From contig DASXUX010000106.1 of the NCBI GenBank assembly GCA_036504595.1, forward strand, positions 1 through 64,000: a stretch of 64,000 bases of DNA. Reading direction: 5' to 3'. This document shows positions 34,321-43,440 of this stretch, in pieces; position 1 is the first letter of the stretch, and every line of letters starts with the position of its first letter. The position numbers and the translations under genes are program-made. Below the pieces are notes generated by a model. It was not told the origin of the DNA. It worked only from the letters and a program-made list of their open reading frames with translations, and did no database searches. Origin of the DNA: DASXUX01 sp036504595 (GTDB lineage: Bacteria; Planctomycetota; SZUA-567; H5-PLA8).

Positions 34321-35976
34321 ATGAAAGCCGAAGATCTGAAACTGGAGGAAGTCGTCGCGTTTGGCGACGGCTTCATCGATCTGCACGGACGCCGCTTGGT
34401 GCTGCATGGACTGCACGCCTTCGCGCAGTTCCGCAAAGACCTCATCGAAACCGTCGGCGCCGATCACGCGCGCTGCATTCTCACGCGCTTCGGCTACTTC
34501 TGGGGCAACGCCGATGCCGCGGCGATGACGCGCATCTTCAAATGGGACAGCCTGAGCGAACGGCTTCGAGCCGGCCCGCGCATGCACGCGCTGCAAGGCG
34601 CGGCGAAGACCTATGTCAAGACGCTGGACTTGGACGAAGCGCGGGGACGCTTGCACATGGAAGTGGCCTGGCACGAATCGCATGCGGCGGAGGAGCATCT
34701 GATCTCGTTTCCGCGCTCCGACGCGCCGGTCTGCTGGATGCTGGTGGGGTACGCCAGCGGCTACGCATCCTTCTGCATGGGGAAGGACGTTTACTTTCTC
34801 GAAGGCAAGTGCCGCGCGAAGGGCGACCGCATCTGCACCGCCGTCGGCAAGGACGTGGAGTCCTGGGGCGAAGAGATCAAGCCGCACCTGTCGTACTACC
34901 AAGCGTGCGACATCCAGAAAAATATCCTGGCGCTGACTCGCGAGCTGAAACAGAAAACGACGGAACTCGCGCGGCAGCGCACCCGCCTGGATTCACTGAC
35001 GCACGCCACTAAGACTTCGACCATCGAGGCGCGCAGCGAGTCGTTCCGCCGCGTGCTGGAACTCGCCAACCGGGTTGCGCCGTACGATTCGTCCTTGCTG
35101 ATCACCGGCGAAAGCGGCGTCGGCAAGGAAGTGCTCGCGCGGCACATCCATAACCTCTCGCCGCGAGCCAGCGGAATCATGCAGGCCGTCAACTGCACCG
35201 CGCTGCCCGAAACCCTGCTGGAAAGCGAGCTCTTCGGGCACAAAGCCGGAGCGTTCACCGGCGCGATGCATGATCGCATCGGCATTTTCGAGCAGGCGCA
35301 AAAGGGGACGCTTTTTCTGGACGAGATCGGCGAGATCTCGCACCCGATGCAAGTCAAGCTGCTGCGTGTTCTTCAGGCTCGAGAGATCATGCGTGTGGGC
35401 GAAAGCCGTCCGCGCAAGATCGATGTGCGCATCATCGCCGCGACCAATCGAAACCTGGAGCAGGCCGTCCGCGACGGCAAGTTCCGCGAAGACCTCTACT
35501 ACCGCCTGCGCGTCATCGAAGTTTACATTCCGCCGCTGCGGGAGCGAAAAGAAGACATCCTGCCGCTGGCGAGATTCTTCGTGCAGCAGTTCGCGCGGCG
35601 CTTAAAGCGGCCGAATCTGCGCTTGGATGCGGCCGCGCTGGATTTCTTGCAGGCCTATCCGTGGCCCGGAAATGTGCGGGAACTGGAAAACGCCATTGAG
35701 CGCGCGGCGGTGCTCTCGCGTGACGCCGTCATCATGCCGGAGTGCCTTCCGCCAAGCGTCATTCACGGCGCCGCCGACGTTCGAGTGACCAGCGGCATGC
35801 CGGAGCGGACATTGGCGCAAGTGGAACAGGATTACATCCGCTCGGTCCTGCAGGTGACCGGCGGTAACCGCGCGCGCGCCGCCAGAATCCTGGGGATCAG
35901 CGCCGTGACCCTCTGGCGCCGGTTGAAAGGCGCCCCAGATCCCCTGCAGCGCCGCATGTCCACGCTGCGGCCGTGA
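34321..35976 (+). CDS. sigma-54-dependent activator with XylR_N/V4R sensor domain
   Basis: 551 residues from the ATG at 34321 (ggag five bases upstream). The N-terminal XylR_N plus V4R ligand domain (about 1-195) ends with the Cys-containing FLEGKCRAKGDRICTAVGKD and is followed by a coiled-coil linker. The AAA+ domain has Walker A GESGVGKE near 262, GAFTGA near 309 for sigma-54 contact, Walker B GTLFLDEIGE and an arginine finger region. The C-terminus is a Fis-type HTH (RAARILGISAVTLWRRLKG). This is the XylR/DmpR/MopR-like layout, in which small molecules relieve repression by V4R. Target genes unknown; the divergent M20/ackA block is the nearest candidate. Confidence 0.92.
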   Translation: MKAEDLKLEEVVAFGDGFIDLHGRRLVLHGLHAFAQFRKDLIETVGADHARCILTRFGYFWGNADAAAMTRIFKWDSLSERLRAGPRMHALQGAAKTYVKTLDLDEARGRLHMEVAWHESHAAEEHLISFPRSDAPVCWMLVGYASGYASFCMGKDVYFLEGKCRAKGDRICTAVGKDVESWGEEIKPHLSYYQACDIQKNILALTRELKQKTTELARQRTRLDSLTHATKTSTIEARSESFRRVLELANRVAPYDSSLLITGESGVGKEVLARHIHNLSPRASGIMQAVNCTALPETLLESELFGHKAGAFTGAMHDRIGIFEQAQKGTLFLDEIGEISHPMQVKLLRVLQAREIMRVGESRPRKIDVRIIAATNRNLEQAVRDGKFREDLYYRLRVIEVYIPPLRERKEDILPLARFFVQQFARRLKRPNLRLDAAALDFLQAYPWPGNVRELENAIERAAVLSRDAVIMPECLPPSVIHGAADVRVTSGMPERTLAQVEQDYIRSVLQVTGGNRARAARILGISAVTLWRRLKGAPDPLQRRMSTLRP

Positions 35977-36278
35977 GAGCTAATCCTTCGCTCGCCTGAA
36001 TCCGTTAGCTCCAGCCAAAATGGCTTATTCTGTCCGAATTCCTTCTACGCTTTGCGCGCAACACAGCCCATGTACTCGTGAACCACATCATAGCTTGCGT
36101 CCGGCGTGTGCCCGGTGCTCAAGCGATCAAGAAACTCGCGCGTCAGCGGCTCCCGTGGCCCCGTACAGGTGCTCGGCATGCGGCTGCAGTGGGGTTTCTA
36201 GAACACTGGTTCAACGGCAACGCCACTCATAAGAGGATTGCTTGCCAAGCAACACGGCCCCGAGTATCTGTTCTATTT
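35977..36278. other. spacer with gene remnants
   Basis: No complete gene. On the minus strand from about 36180 to a stop at 36045 there is a protein-like stretch without a start (PREPLTREFLDRLSTGHTPD then DASYDVVHEYMGCVARKA), which looks like the C-terminus of a lost gene that I cannot name. The remainder up to 36278 shows nothing recognisable. Confidence 0.4.
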
Positions 36279-36680
36279 ATGAATGATCCCGTCCTGAAGG
36301 TCTGGCTGCCGGCCAGCCGCGCCTCCTTGCAAATGCGCCGTCGACCCTTGTATCTGAAGGCTATTCCCTTCGTCGCACTCGCACTGCTTGCTGTGATCGG
36401 CTGGTTTATCCATCACACTGTCGAACAGGCCATGAAAGAAGACATGGCCAGCGATCTCGAAACCGTCCTTAAAGCTGACGTCTCCGCGCTGCGCCTCTGG
36501 ATCGAAGCTCAGGGCCTCGCCACTGAACAAGTCGCACACGATGAGGAAATACACGCGCTCTGCTTGGCCCTTCTTGAGCAGTCCAAAAAGCGCCCGGACT
36601 GGCAGTTCGCCACCCTCTCCGGACAAGACTTGAAACATCTGCGCGAGCTCTTCGCGCCTCGCCTGGAGGCCAACGGTTAA
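36279..36680 (+). pseudogene. truncated membrane sensor, N-terminal part only
   Basis: 133 residues from an ATG at 36279: a basic leader, one membrane helix (AIPFVALALLAVIGWFI) and the beginning of an extracytoplasmic helical sensor domain (EQAMKEDMASDLETVLKADV onward). The protein stops at EANG, where relatives of this layout would continue into the sensor domain, a second helix and an output domain. The stop codon overlaps the next gene's ATG (taatg), so the glycosyltransferase gene seems to have replaced the 3' part. I cannot name the lost output domain. Confidence 0.5.
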
Positions 36681-38215
36681 TGCCCGCCGAAGAGGCCGCG
36701 TGCTCACCCGGCAGGGCGGCGTGTCTCGCTGAGAGCCGCCGCCGCGAGCGCTTTTGGCTGTGGCTGGGAGCATTGATCGCCATCTATTTCCTCATCACGC
36801 CTTGGGGCATACAGAACCAGTCCATTTCAAATCCCGACGAACCGCGCTACGCCGCGGCAGTTCGCGAGATGTTCCGCGGCAGTGACAAGATCGTCCCCGT
36901 CTTCAACACGCAGCCACGGCTGGTGAAGCCCATCATGATCTACTGGGTGCTCTTTGCCGGCAGCGCAATCGGCGCCTCCCTCGGAATGCCGCTGCAAACC
37001 GCGCTGCATCTGGGATCGCTGTTCATGGGCCTTTTGGCCGCCCTGGGAACATTTTTGATGGGGTGGCGATTCCGCAACACTCGCTTCGGGTTTCTGGCGG
37101 CAGTGCTCGTTATCACAACCCATCGTTTCCACGATGCTGCTCGGGATATCCTCGCCGATATGACCCTCACCGCGTTTCTGGTCTGGGGATGGTTCTGCTT
37201 TCTGATCGCGGTCGATCGCATGCAGCGACGTACCGGAGCGTTCCTTCCGCTGCTGGGCTGCTATCTTTGCCTGGGGGCGGCGTGCATGACGAAAGGCCCC
37301 GTTCTGGTCGGCGCTTTTGCTGCCGCGCCAATGCTGGCGTTCTTGGTCTGGAGTCAGCGAACAGAGGTTTTGAAGCGTGCGGGCCTGTGGTGGGGCGTGC
37401 CGATGGCGCTCGCCATTGGCCTGTGGTGGTTTGCCGTATTGGTTCAGCGTGGATACGGAAATGACGTCTACCACTTCTTTACGACGCAAAACTTCGAGCG
37501 TGCCGTTTCGGCAGAAGGCGCGGATGGACATCCGTGGCCCTATCTGTTCTACATCACCAGTCTGGGCGATGCTCTCCTGCCTTGGTCAATCGCGCTGCCT
37601 CTGGCGTGGTGGCACACGTGGCGGCGGTGGCGCGCGTTGCCTTCTGATGACCTGTGCTGGGAGGCAAAGTTCCTGATCTGTGCGCTGGTGCTGCCTTTTG
37701 CAGTGATCGGACTTTCAGTTAGCAAGCGCGCAATTTATCTGGTGCCGCTGTATCCGTTCTTGGCTCTTTATATGGTCTGGGCAGCGGAGAACGCGTTCTT
37801 CTGTGCGGTGGAACCAGAAGAACAACGCCGCCGTTCTCGAATTGCCTTTGTGTTGCTGGCCGCAGCAGTCGCGTGGGTTTTGACGGCCGAAATCGCCGTC
37901 CGCCCAGCGCGCGAGCGCTTCTACGCCCGGGCCGAGTTCTATCATCGGCTGGATCAGCTTTCCGCCGGGCGGCCGGTGATGATTGCCGGACTTGGGATCT
38001 ACGAAGCAGTCTGGTACTTGGACCGGCCGGTTCAGGCAGTCGAGGAATGTACCTTGCCGCAATTGGCTGGTGGCTTCAGTCCGGCGCCTGATCGCGTCCT
38101 GGTCTTGCCGGCCTCATTCCTGACGCGCAATCCCGCAGTCGCAGCCAAGTTCGTCGTTCTCGAAGGAACCCTGCGGAGAGGCAACGACGAGTTTGCCGTC
38201 GTTGCTGCGAAGTAA
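36680..38215 (+). CDS. ArnT/PMT-like membrane glycosyltransferase (GT39/GT83 type)
   Basis: 511 residues with about eleven membrane helices. After the first helix the loop NPDEPRYAAAVREM carries the Asp-Glu pair that in this superfamily coordinates metal and the lipid-phosphate sugar donor. GGRYLLYQ-like donor motifs are replaced by NTQPRLVKPIMIYW, as in the bacterial ArnT-like group. It probably transfers a sugar from an undecaprenyl-phosphate carrier to a periplasmic acceptor (lipid A or protein). The first ~20 residues are atypical; the true start could be later. The start overlaps the stop of the truncated sensor. Confidence 0.82.
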   Translation: MPAEEAACSPGRAACLAESRRRERFWLWLGALIAIYFLITPWGIQNQSISNPDEPRYAAAVREMFRGSDKIVPVFNTQPRLVKPIMIYWVLFAGSAIGASLGMPLQTALHLGSLFMGLLAALGTFLMGWRFRNTRFGFLAAVLVITTHRFHDAARDILADMTLTAFLVWGWFCFLIAVDRMQRRTGAFLPLLGCYLCLGAACMTKGPVLVGAFAAAPMLAFLVWSQRTEVLKRAGLWWGVPMALAIGLWWFAVLVQRGYGNDVYHFFTTQNFERAVSAEGADGHPWPYLFYITSLGDALLPWSIALPLAWWHTWRRWRALPSDDLCWEAKFLICALVLPFAVIGLSVSKRAIYLVPLYPFLALYMVWAAENAFFCAVEPEEQRRRSRIAFVLLAAAVAWVLTAEIAVRPARERFYARAEFYHRLDQLSAGRPVMIAGLGIYEAVWYLDRPVQAVEECTLPQLAGGFSPAPDRVLVLPASFLTRNPAVAAKFVVLEGTLRRGNDEFAVVAAK

Positions 38216-38219
38216 CGCG

Positions 38220-40862
38220 CTACGGCTTCTCGCTCTTCTCATCGGCCGCGGGCGCAAGCCCGCCGGTTTTTCCCTGCTCAATCGCATACAGGTGCTTCTG
38301 CGACGCGATGTACAGAACGCCGTTCGCCACTGCGGGCGAGGCCACGAAGTCCTCGTGGCCTTTGCTTTCGAAAAGCAGCTTTTTCTCGCGGTTGTGGGCG
38401 AAAATCAGAAACCCCTTCTGGTGCAGCCCGATGAACACCTTTCCGTCGGCGATGAGTGGCGAACTCCAGACTGGCGCGGCGCGATGCGTCCAACACAGCG
38501 CTCCGGTATCAGCGTCGAAGCAGTAGATGATGCCGCTTGCATCTGCGGTGTAAAGCAATCCGTCGGCGATGGCGACCGTGGACGCCGTCGAACGCATCTC
38601 GTCAAAGGACCAGATTCGCCCCGTGCGCGTGATGTTGCCCGTCTGAGTGGCATCGATGCACACCAGTCGGCCTTGTTTGGCGTCCGGACCGCTTTTCGCC
38701 AGGTCATTCCCAATCGACGTATACACTCGGTTCCCGTAGAACACCGGCGTCGCGATGGTTTCCGCTTTCACCAGGCGCTCCAGGCCAAACCCGGCTGCAT
38801 AGCTCGACGGATCCAGACAATCGAACTTCCACACCAGTTTCAGTTCCGCCGGCGTGCCGTCCACCTTCGGTGCGAAATCAGCCTCGAATGCGTAGCACGT
38901 GCCATTTCCGCCGCCGAAGAAGATCAGCTCTTTGCCGTTCACTTTGCCCAATGCCGGCGACGCATGCGCGCCATGGAAAGTCTCGTCAAAACCGCCCGTC
39001 GTCTCCTTGGCCAGCAGTCGCCCCGTGTTCTTGTCCAGCACGATCAACCCCGGCGAGGGATACGACGTCTTGCCGTACTTCTCTTTCCACTGATCGATAG
39101 GTTCCTCGGAGCCGTCGCCGTAGCCGCTGCGCGTGGAACAGGTCGTTACGTAGAGCCGATCGCCACGGATCAAGGGGCAGGAACTCAGTGCATTGTATGG
39201 CCAGCAGTTCACCTGATTCAGCATGTCGAAGCGCCAGATGATGTCCGCATCGAGCGGGCCCAGCGTGGCGGGTTTTCCTGGCGAGCACTCCACGTGGCGA
39301 GTGCCATCGGGATCAATCGTGGCGCTCAGGAGTTTCCGCTCGGAGGCAAAGTAGTTCGCTTCATCCGTAAATGGCCCCCGGTTGCCGGAGGCCAGTCCGT
39401 CCGCGCTCAGGCAAAGAACGTCCCCGAGATGGCTGACCAGGTATACGCGATCCTTTTCGATGAGGGGCGTCGCGCAAACGCCGTAGGCGTCCCGGCCATA
39501 GAGCATCGGAATTTTGGGAGATTGCATTCTCCAGAGCAGCCTTCCGTCGGATTCACGGAAGCACCACAGCACGCCGATTTGTCCTGAAATCCCGGGCGCC
39601 TTGGCGGTCCCGCCAATCAGCACTTTCCCTTCGCTGATCGCCGGACTGCCCATCGTCATGTCGCCCAGTCGCGCAATCCATTTCACATTTTGCAGCCCGT
39701 TCGTGTTGCCTGTCGTGACCAAGTCAAATTTCTCGGGCAAACCTGTGGCGTAGCTGACCATGTTTCGGTCGGCCCCACCACTCCACTCCGGCCAGTCCGT
39801 GCGCCGAGCTCTGTCTTCATTGATCGGTATTGACGAGAACGAAGCGGAGCGGGAGGAGTTCACAGCTTTCACGCTCGCCGCGCATGCAACCACCAGCAGT
39901 AGCACAAGCACCGCAATTGAAGAGTGGAAACGGCCGGACAGAACCCATTTTTCAACAAACGTCTTTGTTTGCAGTGCCTCTGCGTTGATTGCAGGCGCTG
40001 GCGCCGAAACTGATCTCGCCAGCACGCCGACCAATCCTTCGATCGTAATGAAGGAGATCCCAGCCAGCATGATTTTAGTGCTGAGGGAACCCAAAATGGC
40101 GGAGAATCGTCCCGCGGCAATTGGGGGTTCCAACACACCCCAGACGACGAGCAGCAGCAGAGCCGCCATGAGCAGCCGGCGCGCAGCCCGTACGCGAGAC
40201 ACATTAGTGCCGAATGAAAGCCAGCAACTCCACCACATGAACCCCACAGCAGCGAGCAACACGCCCTGTTCTACCCGCCGCGCGAAAGTGGCCGGTTGGC
40301 TGGACGCCGCACCGGCGAGCATGACGTCGTACAGCGCCATCCCAAAAAAAATCGCCACGCACACCGAGGAAACAGACGCAATCGCGCGCGAAACAACGCC
40401 CGAATTTCCAGCGCTGCGAAGGCTCGTAAAAACCACAAAAAGCCCCAGCGCGGCTAAAGCCAGCGACTGCAACCAAGCGCTATGGTCTTCCAGCGGCAGA
40501 AACACCAACCACGGCGCGGGACTGCACGTCGTTGCCGCAAAGAGACCCACTGCGACAACGCCCGCAAGTAGATAAGCAATGCTGCTGCGCCGCCCGCGCA
40601 GAAAGCAAGCGGCGGCAATCGCTACGAAACCGGCGGCCCAGGCGGACGATAGCATCGCCTTGAAGACGAACGCATAGCGCGGGTTGAAGAACTTCCAGAC
40701 CCACAGCGGCTCCCCACCGAAAATCCCCCACGGAAAAGCCATCGTGGAGAGTAAGAGTGCGCCCCATATTGCGCAGAATATCGGATTGCTAATGGCTGTC
40801 ATATTTGACTGTTTTCTCGCCTGCTCGACAACAACGTCCTGCTCTATCGCTTCACTCATCAA
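38220..40862 (-). CDS. membrane-anchored PQQ-type beta-propeller protein
   Basis: 880 residues. The N-terminal third (about 25-330) has about eight membrane helices. The rest is an extracytoplasmic propeller with repeated units such as GSPAISEGKVLIGGT, ATPLIEKDRVYLVSHLGDVLCL, SCPLIRGDRLYVTTC, SPALGKVNGKELIFFGGGNG and SSPLIADGKVFIGLHQKGFL. These are PQQ-like repeats also found in non-enzymatic BamB-like proteins; residues for PQQ or haem binding were not recognised, so a dehydrogenase function is not claimed. It converges with the glycosyltransferase gene with a 4-base gap. Confidence 0.82.
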   Translation of the reverse strand: MMSEAIEQDVVVEQARKQSNMTAISNPIFCAIWGALLLSTMAFPWGIFGGEPLWVWKFFNPRYAFVFKAMLSSAWAAGFVAIAAACFLRGRRSSIAYLLAGVVAVGLFAATTCSPAPWLVFLPLEDHSAWLQSLALAALGLFVVFTSLRSAGNSGVVSRAIASVSSVCVAIFFGMALYDVMLAGAASSQPATFARRVEQGVLLAAVGFMWWSCWLSFGTNVSRVRAARRLLMAALLLLVVWGVLEPPIAAGRFSAILGSLSTKIMLAGISFITIEGLVGVLARSVSAPAPAINAEALQTKTFVEKWVLSGRFHSSIAVLVLLLVVACAASVKAVNSSRSASFSSIPINEDRARRTDWPEWSGGADRNMVSYATGLPEKFDLVTTGNTNGLQNVKWIARLGDMTMGSPAISEGKVLIGGTAKAPGISGQIGVLWCFRESDGRLLWRMQSPKIPMLYGRDAYGVCATPLIEKDRVYLVSHLGDVLCLSADGLASGNRGPFTDEANYFASERKLLSATIDPDGTRHVECSPGKPATLGPLDADIIWRFDMLNQVNCWPYNALSSCPLIRGDRLYVTTCSTRSGYGDGSEEPIDQWKEKYGKTSYPSPGLIVLDKNTGRLLAKETTGGFDETFHGAHASPALGKVNGKELIFFGGGNGTCYAFEADFAPKVDGTPAELKLVWKFDCLDPSSYAAGFGLERLVKAETIATPVFYGNRVYTSIGNDLAKSGPDAKQGRLVCIDATQTGNITRTGRIWSFDEMRSTASTVAIADGLLYTADASGIIYCFDADTGALCWTHRAAPVWSSPLIADGKVFIGLHQKGFLIFAHNREKKLLFESKGHEDFVASPAVANGVLYIASQKHLYAIEQGKTGGLAPAADEKSEKP

Positions 40863-41009
40863 CTCAGTCCTCTTCGCCTGTTGTCAGCAAGATCAACAAA
40901 AGGTTCGTGATTCTAGACAAGACGTGCGGAAACGTAATAGGAAAATGACGAATTCATCTCATTCTGATGACGAAATGTTGAGAAACGCGGTTGAGAGCAG
41001 GATTATGCA

Positions 41010-41348
41010 TCATTTTTGCCCGGCGAGCTTCTGTCCGGTCGCTTGTTCAAGCTGGAACACGCTCACGTTGTAGTCGAAAGCCGCTTGGTTGGCGGCCACT
41101 CGAGTTTGGTTGTAAGTTCGACGCGCGTCCAGCAGATCGAGGAGGCTGGCGGCGCCTTTCTTGTATGAGTTGCCGACGATCTCCAACGGCTCCTTGGCCT
41201 TCACCAGTGTCTGCTCCGCATAAAGCTGCAGCCCCAGTTCTGTCCCGAGCCGCAAGTCAACGAAGGCCAGATCAAAGGTGCGCGATCCGAAAACGCTCAA
41301 CGCATCGCGTGAGCTGTCCACGGCCATGACTTCGCAGCCACGCCCAAC
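41010..41348 (-). pseudogene. chimeric remnant: receiver fragment fused to TolC-type C-terminus
   Basis: One open frame joins two unrelated pieces. The first part (about 41229-41348, GRGCEVMAVDSSRDALSVF then DLAFVDLRLGTELGL) is the middle of an AlgB/NtrC-type receiver with its acceptor Asp. Immediately after it (about 41013-41228) come LVKAKEPLEIVGNSYKKGAA and LLDLLDARRTYNQTRVAANQ, the last helical stretch of an outer membrane efflux channel (OEP/TolC). Neither piece has its own gene start, and a stop codon lies just upstream. It looks like a deletion scar next to the island edge. Confidence 0.7.
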
Positions 41349-41460
41349 TTCACTTCATCGATCTGCACGGGCAGAGTGCGGGGGAGTCGTGAAGCGATGA
41401 CGTACCAACATACGCCGATCGTGCCGATCTTCAGGTAGTCTTCGCCACGAAGCACCTCAA

Positions 41461-41530
41461 CGGCGCGCCGCTCATAGCCGCGCAATTCCGGCGAGTATGG
41501 CGCTTGAAACGTTCGCCGCACGCTGCATAA
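41461..41530 (-). pseudogene. relic of a second integrase, N-terminal segment
   Basis: About 70 bases match the intact integrase gene at 62561-62629. They share the coding for QAPYSPELRGYERRAVEV and the flanking ctgcataatg, with several substitutions. Homology ends abruptly on both sides. Its place, just left of the partial tRNA and in the same orientation as the intact integrase is to the intact tRNA, marks it as the remains of an earlier island at this site. Confidence 0.75.
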
Positions 41531-41570
41531 TGTTCCCCGTCGAGCGGCTGCAAAGCCGCCCGTGTGTTTT

Positions 41571-41614
41571 TTACGCCATCTTAGCTCAGCGGTAGAGCAG
41601 TGGTTTCGTAAAGC
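41571..41614 (+). other. left attachment site: partial copy of tRNA-Thr(CGT)
   Basis: The 44 bases repeat 62867-62910 with a single mismatch (41603). They include four bases before the tRNA and its 5' portion up to the anticodon stem (acceptor 5' strand, D arm, anticodon). The T arm and 3' acceptor are missing, so no functional tRNA is made. The sequence continues into island DNA. Confidence 0.88.
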
Positions 41615-41684
41615 CGAGTTGTCGAGTGAAGTGAAAACGCATTATATAGATTTGTCATAGAATTTCTTTTCAAACAACCGAAGA

Positions 41685-41720
41685 CTGCGAGTCCGGATCG
41701 ACAATGATCCGGACTTGCAG
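41685..41720. other. strong hairpin just inside the left island end
   Basis: ctgcgagtccggatc (41685-41699) pairs with gatccggacttgcag (41706-41720) with one mismatch around a six-base loop. It lies 50 bases after the last gene of the leftward transcript and lacks a strong T-run, so it may be a terminator, an integrase arm site or a transfer-type structure. Confidence 0.5.
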
Positions 41721-41771
41721 GGCTGATCTAAGGGCAGCCAGTTCGGCACTCTTTCTCGTGCTGCCCACGGG

Positions 41772-42497
41772 CTACTCCTGCTTCCAGCGGAGCAGCAATC
41801 CGCCATCCTGAAGCACGGGCGTCAGGTCCACGTTATCCGCGCTCAGGTCGCGCAGGGCCACCTTCCACTCCTTGGTGACCTCAAGGACGTACAAGTTGTT
41901 TTGGCGGGAAAATTCGTACTTCCCAATCTTGCGGATGATCACGCGGTTCTGCGTGACGGCGCCGCTCTGCACGACTGCGTCGTTGGGAGCACCATCAGGC
42001 ACCCCGTCCTCGTGCTGTTCACCAGTATCACCAGCCTGTTGACCTTCTGTCGGCGCGGCAGCACCGGTGGTAGAAGCGTCGATCTTCTGGCCATCATTTT
42101 CTGGAGTTTCTGGCTTGTTCTTTGGCTTCCGCCGCGTCACCAGACCGAGATGAACGTAAGCCTCCGTTAGCCCCATGCCCTTGATCGCGGCGTCGGTTTC
42201 GGCGGCCTTTGCCACGCGCATGTAATTGTAGGCGCGCTGATACGGAATCTGGCACACCGTTACGATCCACTTCTCGAAGCCCATCTTCGGCTTCTCGTCT
42301 TTCAGCTTCGGTTTGGCGCGGAGCAAGCGTTTCCCCGCCTTTATCGCCTCGGTGAGCGACGTTTTGCTCGTCGCCACGACCTTCTCGTCCGCCTCCCTTA
42401 TCGCTTCGGCATCCTTTGCCAGGGGCATCTGCTGTTCCTTCTGTTCCGCCGCACTTTCACCGTTGGCGCTTCGGTGCTTGTCATCATCGCGACTCAT
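41772..42497 (-). CDS. DUF3102-like phage/plasmid-associated protein
   Basis: 241 residues from the ATG at 42497, where GAGGAGG stands six bases upstream; earlier ATGs lack this. The central part, SLTEAIKAGKRLLRAKPKL then GFEKWIVTVCQIPYQRAYNY, resembles the DUF3102 pattern common in phage and plasmid genes. A low-complexity acidic linker (about 135-180) leads to a C-terminal beta-rich part (RVIIRKIGKYEFSRQNNLYV). It is the only leftward gene at this end of the island. Role unknown; relatives are thought to bind DNA. Confidence 0.6.
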   Translation of the reverse strand: MSRDDDKHRSANGESAAEQKEQQMPLAKDAEAIREADEKVVATSKTSLTEAIKAGKRLLRAKPKLKDEKPKMGFEKWIVTVCQIPYQRAYNYMRVAKAAETDAAIKGMGLTEAYVHLGLVTRRKPKNKPETPENDGQKIDASTTGAAAPTEGQQAGDTGEQHEDGVPDGAPNDAVVQSGAVTQNRVIIRKIGKYEFSRQNNLYVLEVTKEWKVALRDLSADNVDLTPVLQDGGLLLRWKQE

Positions 42498-42898
42498 AGG
42501 TCGCCTCCTCGCAATTCCTGCCCTGCCACGACGCGGCTCGGCGGCCGACATATCTGGCATCGGAGGGATAATACAGATGGGTCTGGGTGATCCGCTTCTG
42601 GGGCCTATGGCTGCGATAGATGAGGTTCATGGAGTTCGTGCAGGCACGTGATCAGAGTCTCTTTTGAGAGCAGAAATGTTGATGCAAATACTGCTCCGCT
42701 CGCGAGTTACATAGATGGGCATAGGCGGACTGTGACGAAGTCCGGTGTCAGAACTGCGGCAAGAAGTCTGTGTCGTGTTGCGGAACCCGCCGTCCAACGT
42801 CATCTGTTACGCTTGATATTATTTGTATATGCAAGTATTTTAGTGAGCAGGACGTCGTGTTGAGAAAACTTCAACAGTTTAAGTTTTCGGAGCATGGC
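42498..42898. other. divergent regulatory spacer of the island's recombination module
   Basis: Four hundred bases between the leftward DUF3102-like gene and the rightward HTH gene. The right part is AT-rich and holds a good sigma-70-type promoter (42813-42841). Short open frames here have no ribosome binding site and I call none. Confidence 0.5.
42813..42841 (+). promoter_or_regulatory. sigma-70-type promoter for the HTH/recombinase genes
   Basis: TTGATA (42813-42818), a 17-base spacer, and TATTTT (42836-42841) give near-consensus geometry inside an AT-rich patch, with transcription expected to start about 50 bases before the ATG at 42899. Confidence 0.5.
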
Positions 42899-43342
42899 AT
42901 GGCAAAGAACGCGCGCAAAAAGCCCCCGGTGATGGCCAGCAAATTTGAGCCCGACCCGCAAGGCCGTGCACTCCAGCTTCGTTTGGCGCAGATACAGTCG
43001 CGCGAGATCACCGCACTGGTAATGGAGATCTGGACCCAGTGCCCAGAGAGCAGGAAGTTCGTCCGGAAGTGGGCGGCTAAGAGCACAGTCGCGTCGAACA
43101 CGGCCGCGCCCGACGCACCCGTAGTGCAGCCCATCGAGTTCGTGGACCCGCATGCATTGCGATCCCTTCCGGAATTGGCGCCTCAGTTCGGTTGCCATCC
43201 AGAGTACCTGCGTCAGATGGCCGCCAAAGGGAAGTTTCGAGCGTGGTCCATAGGCGGAAGCTGGATCACCACCGCCCCGCACGTACAGGCATGGATTGAT
43301 CACCGTCGCCCAAGAGGGCGGCCCAGGAAAGAACGGAACTGA
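42899..43342 (+). CDS. excisionase-like HTH protein, copy 1
   Basis: 147 residues from the ATG at 42899 (ggag six bases upstream). The N-terminal half is basic and helical without recognised family. The C-terminal half, LRSLPELAPQFGCHPEYLRQ then MAAKGKFRAWSIGGSWITT, is a MerR/excisionase-type winged HTH, ending in the basic tail RRPRGRPRKERN. It is clearly paralogous to the next gene. On an integrated island such proteins commonly act as recombination directionality factors or repressors. Confidence 0.6.
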   Translation: MAKNARKKPPVMASKFEPDPQGRALQLRLAQIQSREITALVMEIWTQCPESRKFVRKWAAKSTVASNTAAPDAPVVQPIEFVDPHALRSLPELAPQFGCHPEYLRQMAAKGKFRAWSIGGSWITTAPHVQAWIDHRRPRGRPRKERN

Positions 43343-43440
43343 CGATCCAAAACACGGCACCGCAGACCGTCGCCAGATCCGCATCGTGTTTCCATTGAGC
43401 CGCTCCCGCCGTCTGCCGATATAGGCTACGGAGGGATGGC

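Noticed and set aside
38193..39587. 464-codon rightward frame opposite the PQQ-propeller gene
   Set aside because: A shadow of the real leftward gene, whose propeller repeats are clear; the shadow product is Arg/His-rich without a fold pattern.
41575..41646. Second functional tRNA-Thr
   Set aside because: After base 41614 the sequence diverges; the anticodon stem no longer pairs and the T arm and 3' acceptor strand are missing.
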